Below are positions 7,139 through 14,512 of a stretch of DNA of 64,000 bases, piece by piece. The first letter of the stretch is position 1. Each line of letters opens with the position of its first letter. Position numbers and translations under genes: made by a program. The DNA lies in IMG/VR virus record IMGVR_UViG_3300032893_000001, positions 120,183 to 184,182 of that record. One strand, 5' to 3'. Under the pieces are notes generated by a model. The model was not told where the DNA came from, made no database searches, and worked only from the letters and a program-made list of their open reading frames with translations. This DNA is from a virus.

Positions 7139-7200
7139 TTCTTATCTCGGCAGAGGGGCTGTCGTTGCCAGGGCTAAGAAGAAGGCAACGCCTTCTTCTG
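7139..7200 (-). promoter_or_regulatory. Terminator plus ATAAGAA promoter unit
   Basis: In the minus sense GAAGGC-GTT-GCCTTC forms the stem, TTCTTAGCCCTGG the tail, and GAGATAAGAAC the box at 7148-7139. GAGGAGG and the start at 7120 follow. This is one of the cleanest examples of the recurring unit. Confidence 0.7.
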
Positions 7201-7204
7201 ACGA

Positions 7205-7408
7205 CTAGCCGTCGTCCTTGTCCACTTGGTCGATCCCAGCGTGCTTGTAGGAGATCGTGTGAACGATCTCCCCGTTCTGAACGATGTCGATGATGATGCC
7301 CTCCTGCGTCACCGTCACGTGGCGCTCGAGGCCCCCATGCTCGGGGATGATGACCTTCACGTCGTTCAGTACCGTGATTCGCTCGAGGCCATCAAGGAGT
7401 GCTTCCAC
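7205..7408 (-). CDS. Hypothetical beta-rich protein (67 aa)
   Basis: GTG start with AAGGAG upstream, overlapping the end of the 92-residue gene. Alternating hydrophobic strands (VKVIIPE, RHVTVTQEGIIIDIV, IVHTISYKH) suggest a small sandwich. A terminator follows directly. No family assigned. Confidence 0.7.
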   Translation of the reverse strand: MEALLDGLERITVLNDVKVIIPEHGGLERHVTVTQEGIIIDIVQNGEIVHTISYKHAGIDQVDKDDG

Positions 7409-7670
7409 CGTCGTTCTCCTTGGTGGCGTCGGGGAAGAGACGCTCACGAGCAAGCTTCGCCTCCTTGTAGAGCTTTTCGAAGACCTCCCACGGGAGCACC
7501 ACCCAATCGTCCGAGTCTTCGTCACCAGGGCACTCGTGCGAAGAGACCGCAACCGTCGACTGATCGCGCACCTCGACGTAGAGCCCAGGATTGCCTTGGG
7601 TGTCGTCGCCGTGCAAGCGAGCGGTGTAGCGCGTGGAAACGGTCGGCACGTACTTTTCCTTCTCAGCCAT
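7392..7670 (-). CDS. Hypothetical protein (92 aa)
   Basis: Starts MAEKEKYVPTVSTRYTARLH, with a beta-rich first half (GLYVEVRDQSTVAVSSH) and the helix WEVFEKLYKEAKLARERL. GGAGAAG precedes the ATG. Part of the 7.2-9.3 kb operon. Function unknown. Confidence 0.7.
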   Translation of the reverse strand: MAEKEKYVPTVSTRYTARLHGDDTQGNPGLYVEVRDQSTVAVSSHECPGDEDSDDWVVLPWEVFEKLYKEAKLARERLFPDATKENDGGSTP

Positions 7671-7866
7671 GTTCTTCTCCTACTCCCCACGCAAGGGGAG
7701 CGCAGTCCCACTCGTATAGCGCATGGAAGGCCGCGATCGCAGGGTCCATCCCGTTCTTCACGGCTCGATCGAAGACTTCGAGGCACTCCTCTTCCATGTG
7801 TTCACGCTTGGCGTAGCGAACGACGACGTCTCGCCACGTTTCACCTTCTCGACGATCGAGCTCCAC
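7663..7866 (-). CDS. Hypothetical helical protein (67 aa)
   Basis: GTG start with AAGGAGAAG upstream, overlapping the end of the 165-residue gene. Mainly helical and charged, with two tryptophans near the C-terminus (YEWDCAPLAW). Unrecognised. Confidence 0.65.
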   Translation of the reverse strand: MELDRREGETWRDVVVRYAKREHMEEECLEVFDRAVKNGMDPAIAAFHALYEWDCAPLAWGVGEEHG

Positions 7867-8338
7867 GCTTCTTCTCCTTCTTCAACGCCAGTCTATCGGA
7901 AGCCTTGACTGCCGCATCGATTACCCACTCGCCCGTGGTCATCGACACGATTTCCTCTCTCGTGACGACGCAGGCCCCACCGCCGAACTCGCCGACGCGA
8001 AGCTTGTCGCAGAACTCAGCCCACTGAATCGTGAAGATGTCTCTGCCATTGGGGCGCATCTTGCGGAAGAACTGATGCACGATCTCCGCGATGAGCGCAG
8101 GATCAGTGCCCTCGTCCGAAACGAACGTCACCGAGTTGCCTTCGAATTTGTAGTCGAAGCCGCTCTCGAACTCCTCGACGATCGCATCGCCGAGCGCCGT
8201 TAGCCCTTCGAACGCCGACGGCATGACGTCGCCATCGTACGTCGTGTTGATGTACAAGCAGAGCTCCTTCAGCCACGCAGCTTCGTCTTCGGAAAGAAGA
8301 TCGAGCTGCGCAGCGAACTGCAAGTAGTTGTTCGCCAT
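7841..8338 (-). CDS. Hypothetical protein (165 aa)
   Basis: An acidic protein starting MANNYLQFAAQLDLLSEDEA. The start at 8338 has AAGGAGGCG and is preferred over an upstream in-frame ATG. The core alternates helices and strands (FEGNSVTFVSDEG, ALIAEIVHQFFRKMRP), and the C-terminus is basic (LALKKEKKRGARSSRR). This compact unknown domain type recurs in large phages, but no name is offered. Confidence 0.75.
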   Translation of the reverse strand: MANNYLQFAAQLDLLSEDEAAWLKELCLYINTTYDGDVMPSAFEGLTALGDAIVEEFESGFDYKFEGNSVTFVSDEGTDPALIAEIVHQFFRKMRPNGRDIFTIQWAEFCDKLRVGEFGGGACVVTREEIVSMTTGEWVIDAAVKASDRLALKKEKKRGARSSRR

Positions 8339-8532
8339 CACGCCTCCTTGTGGTCCGGATTCGTCACCTTCCCGTCGGGGTGGCGGATGCAGAGACGCAA
8401 CCGCCAATGGTGCCCCTTCGGGTAGATCGAGAGCAACTCTTCTCGCTCTCGTGCTGCCTTCTTGTACGTCGGGTAGTCCACGTTCACGTAGACCGTCACC
8501 CGCCCTTCTTTTCGGTCGACGATGTGGAACAT
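8338..8532 (-). CDS. Hypothetical protein (64 aa)
   Basis: MFHIVDRKEGRVTVYVNVDY suggests a beta-hairpin followed by the helix YKKAAREREELLSIYP. It lies within the coupled gene cluster and overlaps its neighbours at both ends. Probably a small beta-alpha domain of unknown role. Confidence 0.65.
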   Translation of the reverse strand: MFHIVDRKEGRVTVYVNVDYPTYKKAAREREELLSIYPKGHHWRLRLCIRHPDGKVTNPDHKEA

Positions 8533-9038
8533 TCGAGATCTTTCTTGAGCAGAGGAACGAGACGGACCATCGCTTCCTTCACGAAGCGCTCGACCATGTA
8601 CGGGTGCTTCTCCTCGTACAGCGCGTGCGCCTCGTACTCGTCGATCTTCTCCTGCTTGCTTGCCCATTGATGAAACGCCTCCACGGAGTCCTCGATGTCG
8701 TATTCGAGCTCGAGCAGCTCGGCTTCCTCTTCGACCTCGGCGATGGTGATCTCTCCGTTCTCCATCATCTCGTGGAGTCTCGTGTGAATCGCCTTCTTCG
8801 TAGCCTCGCCGTCGTACTCTCGTCCGGGTGAGAGCTTGTTGACGAAGTAGTCCCAGTGATTCTCGACGTCGAGTAGGAACTCGCGGAAGTCCTTCTTGCC
8901 GTGATGCGCCCAGAGATAAGCGTAGTTGCCGAAGTCGCTGATCGACGAGAAGTAGCCGTCCGAACCAAGCACGAAGATTGCCCAACCCGAGCCCTTGATG
9001 CTGGGCAACGAGTACCGCCACAGTTTGACGTCAGCCAT
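8496..9038 (-). CDS. Conserved-type phage protein (180 aa)
   Basis: The N-terminus contains SGWAIFVLGSDGYFSSISDF followed by GNYAYLWAHHG and KDFREFLL. I recognise this pattern from phage proteins of unknown function that read W-I-L, F-SDYGNYAY-W, DFR-FL. The C-terminal half is helical and acidic with an aromatic end. GGGAGG precedes the ATG. The biochemical role is unknown. Confidence 0.75.
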   Translation of the reverse strand: MADVKLWRYSLPSIKGSGWAIFVLGSDGYFSSISDFGNYAYLWAHHGKKDFREFLLDVENHWDYFVNKLSPGREYDGEATKKAIHTRLHEMMENGEITIAEVEEEAELLELEYDIEDSVEAFHQWASKQEKIDEYEAHALYEEKHPYMVERFVKEAMVRLVPLLKKDLECSTSSTEKKGG

Positions 9039-9342
9039 CGTCGCCCTCCCTCGTCGTCGGCATGTTGACCTTCTTCATGTCCTCGATCGTGGCCGACATC
9101 GCGGCCCAGATCGCTCCCTGCACGAAACCGAGCCACCGCATCGCCTTCTCGATACGGTTCTCGTCGACGAGCTTCTTACCCTCTTCGCACATCCAGAGGG
9201 CGTGCTCGAGGATCTCCTCTTCGTCCTGCGCGGTCCTGTCGGCGGGACAGCGCTGCGGCACGAGTTTGTAGAAGTCCCCCGCGTCGTCGAGGATCATCTT
9301 GGTGCAGGCGTCGAACGCTTGTTTCACTTTCTTCGGTGTCAT
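9031..9342 (-). CDS. Hypothetical helical protein (103 aa)
   Basis: Almost wholly helical, starting MTPKKVKQAFDACTKMILDD, with repeated tryptophan-containing helices (ALWMCEEGKKLV, AMRWLGFVQGAIWAAM). It opens the 7.2-9.3 kb operon, with AAGGAGG and an ATAAGAA box upstream. Not recognised. Confidence 0.7.
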   Translation of the reverse strand: MTPKKVKQAFDACTKMILDDAGDFYKLVPQRCPADRTAQDEEEILEHALWMCEEGKKLVDENRIEKAMRWLGFVQGAIWAAMSATIEDMKKVNMPTTREGDDG

Positions 9343-9360
9343 GGCGCACCTCCTTCAAAG

Positions 9361-9418
9361 TTCTTATCCCAGGTCGTCGCGGATCGTTGCGGGGCTAAGA
9401 AGAAGGCTTGCGCCTTCT
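9361..9418 (-). promoter_or_regulatory. Terminator plus ATAAGAA promoter unit
   Basis: In the minus sense GAAGGC-GCAA-GCCTTC forms the stem, followed by TTCTTAGCCCCG. After 24 bases comes GGGATAAGAAC at 9370-9361, then AAGGAGG and the start at 9342. Confidence 0.7.
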
Positions 9419-9426
9419 TCCCCTCC

Positions 9427-9978
9427 TCACTCCTCGGCGAGGAGCTGGAGGAATTCTTGTCGATGCTCCTTCGGAACCTTCGACATGCTCTGCTTGAGGT
9501 CCATGAAGAGCCGGAAGGCCGTCTTGAACCCGAGGCGGGACGGAGCCTTCAAGCTGCTCGAGGAGTCCAACTTGACGAGCTTCTTCGTCTCGCCGTCGAG
9601 CTCCTTGAAGACCTTCACCAAACGCGGCTGCACACGGACTGCTTGGGCGCCGTTGATGATACGGTTGTACGTCGAGCTCGAGATGCCGAAGAGCTTCTGC
9701 AACTGCGCCGCGGACGCTCCAGGCTCCGCGGCCATGGCGCGGAAGCGCGCGCACACGTCGTTGCTCGTGCCTGCTTCGACCTTGAACGAAATGCCGAGCT
9801 TCTCGAAGTGCGCCAGCGTCTTGTTCCAACGCTCCTCGTCGATCGTATCTCGGCTCTTGCAGTAGTACGTCGATGCGAAGCCGAGATCGACGGCGAGTTG
9901 CGTCCTGCTGATCTTTGCTTGCGAGCAAGCCTTGACCAACCAATCAGCCATCTGCTTTGTGAACGTAATCGTCTTCAT
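9427..9978 (-). CDS. Helix-turn-helix regulator-like protein (183 aa)
   Basis: Two helix-turn-helix-like segments are visible: KISRTQLAVDLGFASTYYCK near residue 23 and SAAQLQKLFGISSSTYNRII near residue 89. The second matches Cro/C1-type spacing well. The C-terminal third is lysine-rich and helical. GAGGAGG and a box precede it. Likely a phage transcription regulator; the target is unknown. Two DNA-binding motifs in one chain suggest recognition of two half-sites. Confidence 0.7.
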   Translation of the reverse strand: MKTITFTKQMADWLVKACSQAKISRTQLAVDLGFASTYYCKSRDTIDEERWNKTLAHFEKLGISFKVEAGTSNDVCARFRAMAAEPGASAAQLQKLFGISSSTYNRIINGAQAVRVQPRLVKVFKELDGETKKLVKLDSSSSLKAPSRLGFKTAFRLFMDLKQSMSKVPKEHRQEFLQLLAEE

Positions 9979-10784
9979 GGAGAAACCTCCTCGTAGTTCT
10001 TATCCCCTCGAGCAAGCCGTCTTTGCATGGACAGCAGCGTAAGCTCCTCGAGTAGATCGCTCTCCGTCAGGCAGCCAACGGCCAGGCAACGTGACGGAAG
10101 GCACGTCTTTCCCGTCGTGCCGACGATGATCGACATCGAGCTGTTCGAGTGCTTCTGTTGCGCAGTCGCACCGATCGCGCGGTACGCCAAGAAGCGCAGT
10201 GCCTGAAGAGGGTGCACCGCGCGGTTCTGCACTTGGGTGAACCCAGCCATCGCGCGGCTGATCGGCTTCTCATGCCCCTTGATCGAGCTCAGACCGAGAC
10301 CGCTCTGAATCTTCTCCATGCGACAGAGCAGGCTTCGATCCTTTTCTCGTGATGCGAAGAGCGTGATCGAGAAGGCGTAGGGAGGAACAGCGGTGTTGAG
10401 AGCACCCACGGCCTTCTCGACAGTCTTCGTGGACAGCGTGTTGCAGAAGTCCAGATTGAGCGTGCCGATTGGCCTCGACGCCCGCTTCAGGTTTCGCACG
10501 ACGTCAACGACGTCGGCGTTTCGAACGTCCACCTTCGGGAACTGCTGTCGCAGACGCTCGCAGTCCTCCGTTGAGTACTCCGCGGCAACGATGTGTTGCG
10601 ACGGAACACCGAGAGACAACAGCAACTCGATGTCTCCGCCTGCTCCACCGAGCACGACGTGCGTCTCCTTCAAGAATCGACGAAGGCCGACCGCCTGTAG
10701 AAATGTCGCGTACGTCAGAAGCCGCGCGACGCGCTTCTCTGGTCGATCTCCGGGGAAGACCCCCTCGGGATAGGTTTTGGGCAT
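9975..10784 (-). CDS. Methyltransferase-like Rossmann protein (269 aa)
   Basis: VVLGGAGGDIELLL near residue 45 resembles the SAM-binding glycine loop of class I methyltransferases. AAEYS, NADVVDVVRN and TLNLDFCNT follow at the spacing of later motifs. The start at MPKTYPEG has AAGGAGGC and is preferred over an upstream GTG-type extension. It could modify DNA, RNA or protein. The catalytic motif is not diagnostic, so only the fold is called. Confidence 0.5.
   Translation of the reverse strand: MPKTYPEGVFPGDRPEKRVARLLTYATFLQAVGLRRFLKETHVVLGGAGGDIELLLSLGVPSQHIVAAEYSTEDCERLRQQFPKVDVRNADVVDVVRNLKRASRPIGTLNLDFCNTLSTKTVEKAVGALNTAVPPYAFSITLFASREKDRSLLCRMEKIQSGLGLSSIKGHEKPISRAMAGFTQVQNRAVHPLQALRFLAYRAIGATAQQKHSNSSMSIIVGTTGKTCLPSRCLAVGCLTESDLLEELTLLSMQRRLARGDKNYEEVSP
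9997..10006 (-). promoter_or_regulatory. ATAAGAA box inside a gene end
   Basis: GGGATAAGAAC lies within the last ten codons of the methyltransferase-like gene and 18 bases upstream of the helix-turn-helix gene start at 9978. No terminator is attached. Confidence 0.6.
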
Positions 10785-10801
10785 GTACGCCTCCTTCAAG
10801 G

Positions 10802-10811
10802 GTCTTATCCC
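10802..10811 (-). promoter_or_regulatory. ATAAGA box before the methyltransferase-like gene
   Basis: GGGATAAGAC is followed by AAGGAGGC and the start at 10784. It lies just past the stop of the preceding 87-residue gene without a terminator. Confidence 0.6.
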
Positions 10812-10813
10812 TC

Positions 10814-11077
10814 TCAGCCGAGGCGTTTTGACAACGTCCTTCCGCACTTCGCACAGAAGATGCGTCCCTTGTACCTCGCTCGAACTACGTGCGGACAGGC
10901 AAGAAGCTTGTCCTCGAGGTCTTTCTTACTTCGCGCGCGCATCGTGACGTAGCTCTCGTACGTCCACGTGGCCCCGCGCAGAATGACGAAAGGAGAAACG
11001 ACCTCGACAACCACTCCCCATCGAGCTTCACCCTGCGGCGTTACGAACACGATCGCAGCGTCTCTCTTCAGATTCAC
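10814..11077 (-). CDS. Hypothetical CxxC protein (87 aa)
   Basis: GTG start with CAGGAG upstream. The N-terminus is beta-rich (DAAIVFVTPQGEARWGVVVE) and the C-terminus holds CPH and CAKCG, a likely zinc ribbon. A terminator with TTAGCC tail lies upstream. Function unknown. Confidence 0.7.
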   Translation of the reverse strand: MNLKRDAAIVFVTPQGEARWGVVVEVVSPFVILRGATWTYESYVTMRARSKKDLEDKLLACPHVVRARYKGRIFCAKCGRTLSKRLG

Positions 11078-11090
11078 TTGTCTCCTGAAG

Positions 11091-11125
11091 GCTAAGAAGA
11101 AGGGCGCCTCGAGGGCGCCCTGTCT
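11091..11125 (-). terminator. Intrinsic terminator with TTAGCC tail
   Basis: In the minus sense AGGGCGCC-CTCGA-GGCGCCCT is followed by TCTTCTTAGCC. It follows the histidine-rich gene immediately. No ATAAGAA box is present before the next gene, so TTAGCC here belongs to the terminator. Confidence 0.8.
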
Positions 11126-11455
11126 TCAGTGATCGTGGTGGTGCCCCTCGTGCTTGTGCGTCTTCTCGCGCGACATGGCGCGCACCGCGTCTTTGAAGGC
11201 AGCGCGCGTGATGCGCCCCTGACGGTAGCGCCGCCAGAGATTCTTCTCCTTCTTGTTGTCGAAGAGCGGCATCATGCGCATCTGCTGGAACATCGCCTTC
11301 GCCCAGCCCTCGGGAGCCCTTCGCCCCACGTTGGCCGCCTGGATCATTCGGCCCCGAGCACGCGACTTGGTGCCGTACCGCTCGATTCGGCGCTGCTGCG
11401 AGCGCAAGAAGCGCTCCGCGAGAATGGCGCGATAGTCGTCGACGAGCTTACCCAT
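11126..11455 (-). CDS. Basic protein with histidine-rich tail (109 aa)
   Basis: The protein is strongly basic (FLRSQQRRIERYGTKSRARG) and ends THKHEGHHHDH, a possible metal-binding tail. The ATG at MGKLVDD has AAGGAGGAG upstream and is chosen over a start 27 bases earlier. It overlaps the end of the dCMP deaminase gene. Nucleic-acid binding is plausible from charge alone. Confidence 0.7.
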   Translation of the reverse strand: MGKLVDDYRAILAERFLRSQQRRIERYGTKSRARGRMIQAANVGRRAPEGWAKAMFQQMRMMPLFDNKKEKNLWRRYRQGRITRAAFKDAVRAMSREKTHKHEGHHHDH

Positions 11456-11909
11456 TGATCTCCTCCTTGAGCTCGGGGACATCGACTTCGTCCCCGTTCA
11501 GTTGATACAGTTTGATGCCGAGTCGCTCGGCCGTTTCGAAGATCCGCTTGTCGCGGTAGAACTCCTCGAAGACGATGATGCGAACACCAGCGTTCACTAC
11601 CGCCTTGAAGCACGGCCAGCAAGGGCTGGCGGTGACGTAGAGCGTGGAGCCGTTGATGGCCGTGCCATTCTTGGCAGCTTGTACGAGAGCGTTCACCTCG
11701 GCGTGGATGGTACGCACGCAGTGGTTGTTCTCCATCATGCAGCCGACCTCCTCGCAGTGAGGCAAGCCGCGCACGCTGCCGTTGTAGCCGGTGGAGACGA
11801 TCGTCTTGTCGAGAACGAGGACGGCGCCCACGCTCTTTCGAGGGCAGGTCGCACGCGTCGCGACCTGACGGGCTATGTCGAGGAAATACCTGTGCCAGCT
11901 TGAGCGCAT
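11448..11909 (-). CDS. dCMP deaminase (153 aa)
   Basis: Zinc-dependent cytidine/deoxycytidylate deaminase fold. HAE at residues 69-71 gives the first zinc ligand and catalytic glutamate, and PCWPC at 96-100 the two cysteine ligands. GYNG near 41 and CEEVGC near 52 match the dCMP deaminase branch. It would convert dCMP to dUMP for thymidylate supply. The start at MRSSWHRY has GAAGGAG seven bases upstream and is better than the ATG 30 bases earlier. A helix-turn-helix relic lies directly upstream. Confidence 0.9.
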   Translation of the reverse strand: MRSSWHRYFLDIARQVATRATCPRKSVGAVLVLDKTIVSTGYNGSVRGLPHCEEVGCMMENNHCVRTIHAEVNALVQAAKNGTAINGSTLYVTASPCWPCFKAVVNAGVRIIVFEEFYRDKRIFETAERLGIKLYQLNGDEVDVPELKEEING

Positions 11910-11914
11910 GTACG

Positions 11915-12013
11915 ACTCCTTCCATTGAGGATGTTGCAAATCTGCCAGTAAGAAACGCTGAACTTCTTTGCGATATGTTTTCGCGGAACGCCCTGTTGAG
12001 CGAGTGCTCGAAA
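11915..12013 (-). pseudogene. Helix-turn-helix relic of a homing endonuclease
   Basis: Directly after the TGA at 12014-12016, and in the same frame, the bases encode FRALAQQGVPRKHIAKKF followed by SVSYWQICNILNGRS. This is a textbook helix-turn-helix of the kind that ends many HNH homing endonucleases. There is no start codon or ribosome site, and no nuclease domain nearby. I read it as the remnant of a deleted homing endonuclease gene. Confidence 0.55.
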
Positions 12014-12247
12014 TCAGGGAACCTCCGTCGCTTTCATCTTGGCTGCCTCGGCCAAGAGCTGCTCCTGGAGCTCTTTCGGCATCAGTGCCTTGAGCGTCAT
12101 GAGCGTCGAGCTGTCGGGTAGAAACAGGTCGTACGAGTACACCTGCACCTCGCCGCCGCGGCGGTCGAGGTGCGGTGACGGGGGATGCGTCGAAACGTAC
12201 GGACGGTCACCTTTTGGATCGACGGTGACGTACACGGTGAGTGTCAT
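12014..12247 (-). CDS. Hypothetical protein (77 aa)
   Basis: Starts MTLTVYVTVDPKGDRPYVST, beta-rich, then a helical C-terminus (LKALMPKELQEQLLAEAAKM). AAGGAG precedes the ATG and the gene overlaps the upstream one by 41 bases. Not recognised. Confidence 0.65.
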   Translation of the reverse strand: MTLTVYVTVDPKGDRPYVSTHPPSPHLDRRGGEVQVYSYDLFLPDSSTLMTLKALMPKELQEQLLAEAAKMKATEVP

Positions 12248-12479
12248 TCGGTTGCTCCTTCCTGATGATCGTGGCTCCCTCGGGCACCGACTCGACGCTC
12301 GACAAGCTCACGGCAGAAGGCGAGAGCTCGAGCAGCAACTTCTCTCGGAGCCAACTCAGAACGAGCTGGCGCCCGCTGTACCACGTGCCGTGCTCCACGA
12401 TGAAGACGCGTGTAGGTTGTCGCGAGTCGATCGGTTGCCCATCCTTGCGCTCGACTCGCCAGAGATTCTGTTCGCCCAT
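12207..12479 (-). CDS. Hypothetical protein (90 aa)
   Basis: Starts MGEQNLWRVERKDGQPIDSR; residues 24-45 look folded (RVFIVEHGTWYSGRQLVL). GGAGCG precedes the ATG. The gene lies almost wholly inside the 3' part of the 182-residue frame in a different phase, and its own last 12 codons look like shadow sequence. Its N-terminal two thirds are the more protein-like reading of this stretch. Confidence 0.6.
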   Translation of the reverse strand: MGEQNLWRVERKDGQPIDSRQPTRVFIVEHGTWYSGRQLVLSWLREKLLLELSPSAVSLSSVESVPEGATIIRKEQPNDTHRVRHRRSKR

Positions 12480-12792
12480 TCGTTCGTCGCTCCTTCTCCT
12501 TCACGAGCGCCTCGTAGTGGGGGCGCACGAAGAGAGCTTCGAAGCTTACACGATCTGCGATCGCAGCCACTTCTTGCTCCCAAAGCATCTGCGCCATCTC
12601 GCCGTTCGGGGGAGGTCCCCAGAGGTAGAAGGCTTCCGTGTCCGCTACCTCGACGCCGGGGTAGCGACGCTCGAGCATGCGGATGATGTTGTCGAGATGC
12701 CTGTCGTTCAGGTCCCTCAACGCGATGATGCGGCCATCTTTCGTCTGCCAAACCCGCAGCGAAAGCTCGTCCAGAGCCTGGAAGATGTTCAT
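12244..12792 (-). CDS. Hypothetical protein with overlapped C-terminus (182 aa)
   Basis: The first 105 residues look genuine (MNIFQALDELSLRVWQTKDG, RHLDNIIRMLERRYPGVEV). Beyond residue 105 the frame becomes arginine- and alanine-rich and lies antiphase to the 90-residue gene. The reading frame may be longer than the functional domain because a stop was lost, or an indel may have displaced it. GGAGGCTC precedes the ATG and a strong terminator lies upstream. Confidence 0.6.
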   Translation of the reverse strand: MNIFQALDELSLRVWQTKDGRIIALRDLNDRHLDNIIRMLERRYPGVEVADTEAFYLWGPPPNGEMAQMLWEQEVAAIADRVSFEALFVRPHYEALVKEKERRTNGRTESLASRAQGWATDRLATTYTRLHRGARHVVQRAPARSELAPREVAARALAFCRELVERRVGARGSHDHQEGATE

Positions 12793-12804
12793 GAGCCTCC
12801 CGAA

Positions 12805-12850
12805 GAGAAAAAAAGTACCCCCCGAAAAGACGCGCTCTTCGGGGGGTATC
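12805..12850 (-). terminator. Strong intrinsic terminator
   Basis: In the minus sense TACCCCCCGAA and TTCGGGGGGTA form an eleven-pair stem around an 11-base loop, followed by CTTTTTTTCTC. It separates the 12.9-14.5 kb genes from the genes below. There is no TTAGCCCCG tail here. Confidence 0.9.
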
Positions 12851-12940
12851 CGAGTCAAAAATGCGGCACCCGAAGACGGTGGTCTTGGGGAGGTCTTCCG
12901 ACCTTTTTACGCCGGACCGATCCTGGATTCGTTCAACAGC

Positions 12941-13204
12941 CTACGTTTTGCAGTACTTTTCTGCGGCATTTCGCAGGCGAACTGCGTCTGCCTTCGGAAG
13001 CACTTCGACGATCCCACGCCGTGGATGAGATGCGGTCGCGGTGCAGTCTCGCTCTTTGCCCTCGGTGATCGTGCACACGAGTACGAACCAGTCCGCGTTG
13101 CCTCCCTCGTAGACGGCGACTTGTCCGTTGCGCTCGAGGTCGTGGTCGAAATGAGCAAGATTCCAGCTACGCGCGCAGAGCTCGTCAACCGTTTTGCTGT
13201 CCAT
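12941..13204 (-). CDS. Hypothetical protein (87 aa)
   Basis: Starts MDSKTVDELCARSWNLAHFD with GGAGG upstream; a longer upstream start is rejected for arginine-rich content. Beta strands DWFVLVCTITEG and RGIVEVLPKADAV suggest a small mixed fold. It overlaps the previous gene by 20 bases. Function unknown. Confidence 0.7.
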   Translation of the reverse strand: MDSKTVDELCARSWNLAHFDHDLERNGQVAVYEGGNADWFVLVCTITEGKERDCTATASHPRRGIVEVLPKADAVRLRNAAEKYCKT

Positions 13205-13841
13205 CCGCTTCCTCCGTGCAGTCTTCGCAGAGCGTGACACCGTCGATCACCTCGGCTGTCATCAGGTTGCACAAGCACTTCTCGCAGGTGTTCTTGAACA
13301 CGACCGCCCTCGTGTAGTCGGGATGCCAACTCTCGATACGCTGCTTCGCAGCCCACTCGTCGAGGAAGTTCTGAAGGATCTCGTACTCCTTGTCCGAGAT
13401 GTTATCTCGCGCGTCCTCGTAGTGATTCGAAAGTGCTTGCTCGAGGACGTTGCTCGCGTCGATCTTGAACTCTTCTGGTGTGCACGCCCAGATGTACGAC
13501 GGAGCCAAGTCATCGAAGTCTTCGAGGAACTCTTCGACGGACGCGCTGAACGTGTCGTTGAGGGGACAGTAGACGTACCCGTCGTAGTCCTTCCAATCGA
13601 CCTTCGTCGCCTTCTCGAAGCGATTCTGCTCCTCGAGCGATTCCCTCTTGCCTCGACAAGATGCGCAGGCGAGCCACCCGCTGTTGCGCATCTCCTTATT
13701 GCAGTCTTCGCAGATACGAACGCAGTGGGTACGCGCGAAGCTCTCGTTCTCGATGCCCTGCACGATTGCTTTGCATTCTGGACAAGCCCAGCCGATCTGC
13801 TCCCCGTCCATCATCACCGGATGCGGGTTGGGTTGCGTCAT
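13185..13841 (-). CDS. Multi-zinc-ribbon hypothetical protein (218 aa)
   Basis: Cysteine pairs occur at CPEC, CEDC, CASC, CEKC and CEDC, giving at least two zinc ribbons: a cluster in residues 20-63 and one near 186-211. The middle is acidic and helical. GGGAGG precedes the ATG. The arrangement suggests an adaptor for nucleic acid or protein. No family recognised. Confidence 0.75.
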   Translation of the reverse strand: MTQPNPHPVMMDGEQIGWACPECKAIVQGIENESFARTHCVRICEDCNKEMRNSGWLACASCRGKRESLEEQNRFEKATKVDWKDYDGYVYCPLNDTFSASVEEFLEDFDDLAPSYIWACTPEEFKIDASNVLEQALSNHYEDARDNISDKEYEILQNFLDEWAAKQRIESWHPDYTRAVVFKNTCEKCLCNLMTAEVIDGVTLCEDCTEEADGQQNG

Positions 13842-14488
13842 TTCATTCCTCCCTTCGGGATGTTCTCGTTCCTCGTGTCGGGCTCTTCTTCGTCGAAGTC
13901 ATCCTCGACGCTCCTGGATAGAAGCTTGGGTTGATGCGCCTCCAACGGCTTGCCTGGAACGGCGTGCTGAAGGCGCGCGAGATTCTTCTGCACGCGCTCG
14001 TACTCGACAGCCAGGTTCTGAACCTTGCCTGAGTGAAGCGCTCGCATGGTCGCTCCGAGCAGCCCCATCTCCGGAGAGGCAGCCTCAATGATTTCATCCG
14101 AGCATGCGGACATGAACCAAAGCTCGGACTTGTCGAAGGTCGGGGGGTACGCGACGACCGTGTACTTCCCTTTGGCGTGCGCGTAGCCCATCTCGTAGAT
14201 GGTCGCGTAGCACGTGGGGTCGTCTACCCAGGCGTAGACCAGATCGGAGTCGTCGATCGCCTTGAGGCAAAGACGATGCACCTTCACTGGAGCAGCATCG
14301 GGGTCTGCCGCCGTCTTGTCGATCTTCTTGAAGTAGGGGCCGGTGTAGCTGTGGATGGTGTAAATGCTTCCATCCATGACGGGCCAACCCTGAGACAGGT
14401 CGAGCCCCTCGAGGCGTTCCTTCAAACCACGAACGATCAGATGTCGCCAGTCAACGCTGGCTATCTTCCCTGCCAGATAGATTCTCAA
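13838..14488 (-). CDS. Nucleoside 2-deoxyribosyltransferase-like (216 aa)
   Basis: The TTG-initiated N-terminus RIYLAGKIAS and the segment LKAIDDSDLVYAWVDD through ATIYEMGYAHAKGK match the nucleoside deoxyribosyltransferase fold. The glutamate in YEMGYA is the expected nucleophile. The family exchanges or hydrolyses bases on deoxyribonucleosides and takes part in phage base salvage or modification. The last 60 residues are a phage-specific charged tail. AGGTAAG precedes the start. Its neighbours RNase HII and MazG support a nucleotide role. Confidence 0.75.
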   Translation of the reverse strand: MRIYLAGKIASVDWRHLIVRGLKERLEGLDLSQGWPVMDGSIYTIHSYTGPYFKKIDKTAADPDAAPVKVHRLCLKAIDDSDLVYAWVDDPTCYATIYEMGYAHAKGKYTVVAYPPTFDKSELWFMSACSDEIIEAASPEMGLLGATMRALHSGKVQNLAVEYERVQKNLARLQHAVPGKPLEAHQPKLLSRSVEDDFDEEEPDTRNENIPKGGMK

Positions 14489-14512
14489 TTTCTTACCTGC
14501 TATGCTGAGGGC

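Noticed and set aside
2566-9400. TTAGCCCCG read as the -35 element of a two-part promoter
   Set aside because: The distance to the ATAAGAA box varies from about 24 to 30 bases, several boxes have no TTAGCCCCG, and several TTAGCCCCG tails have no box.
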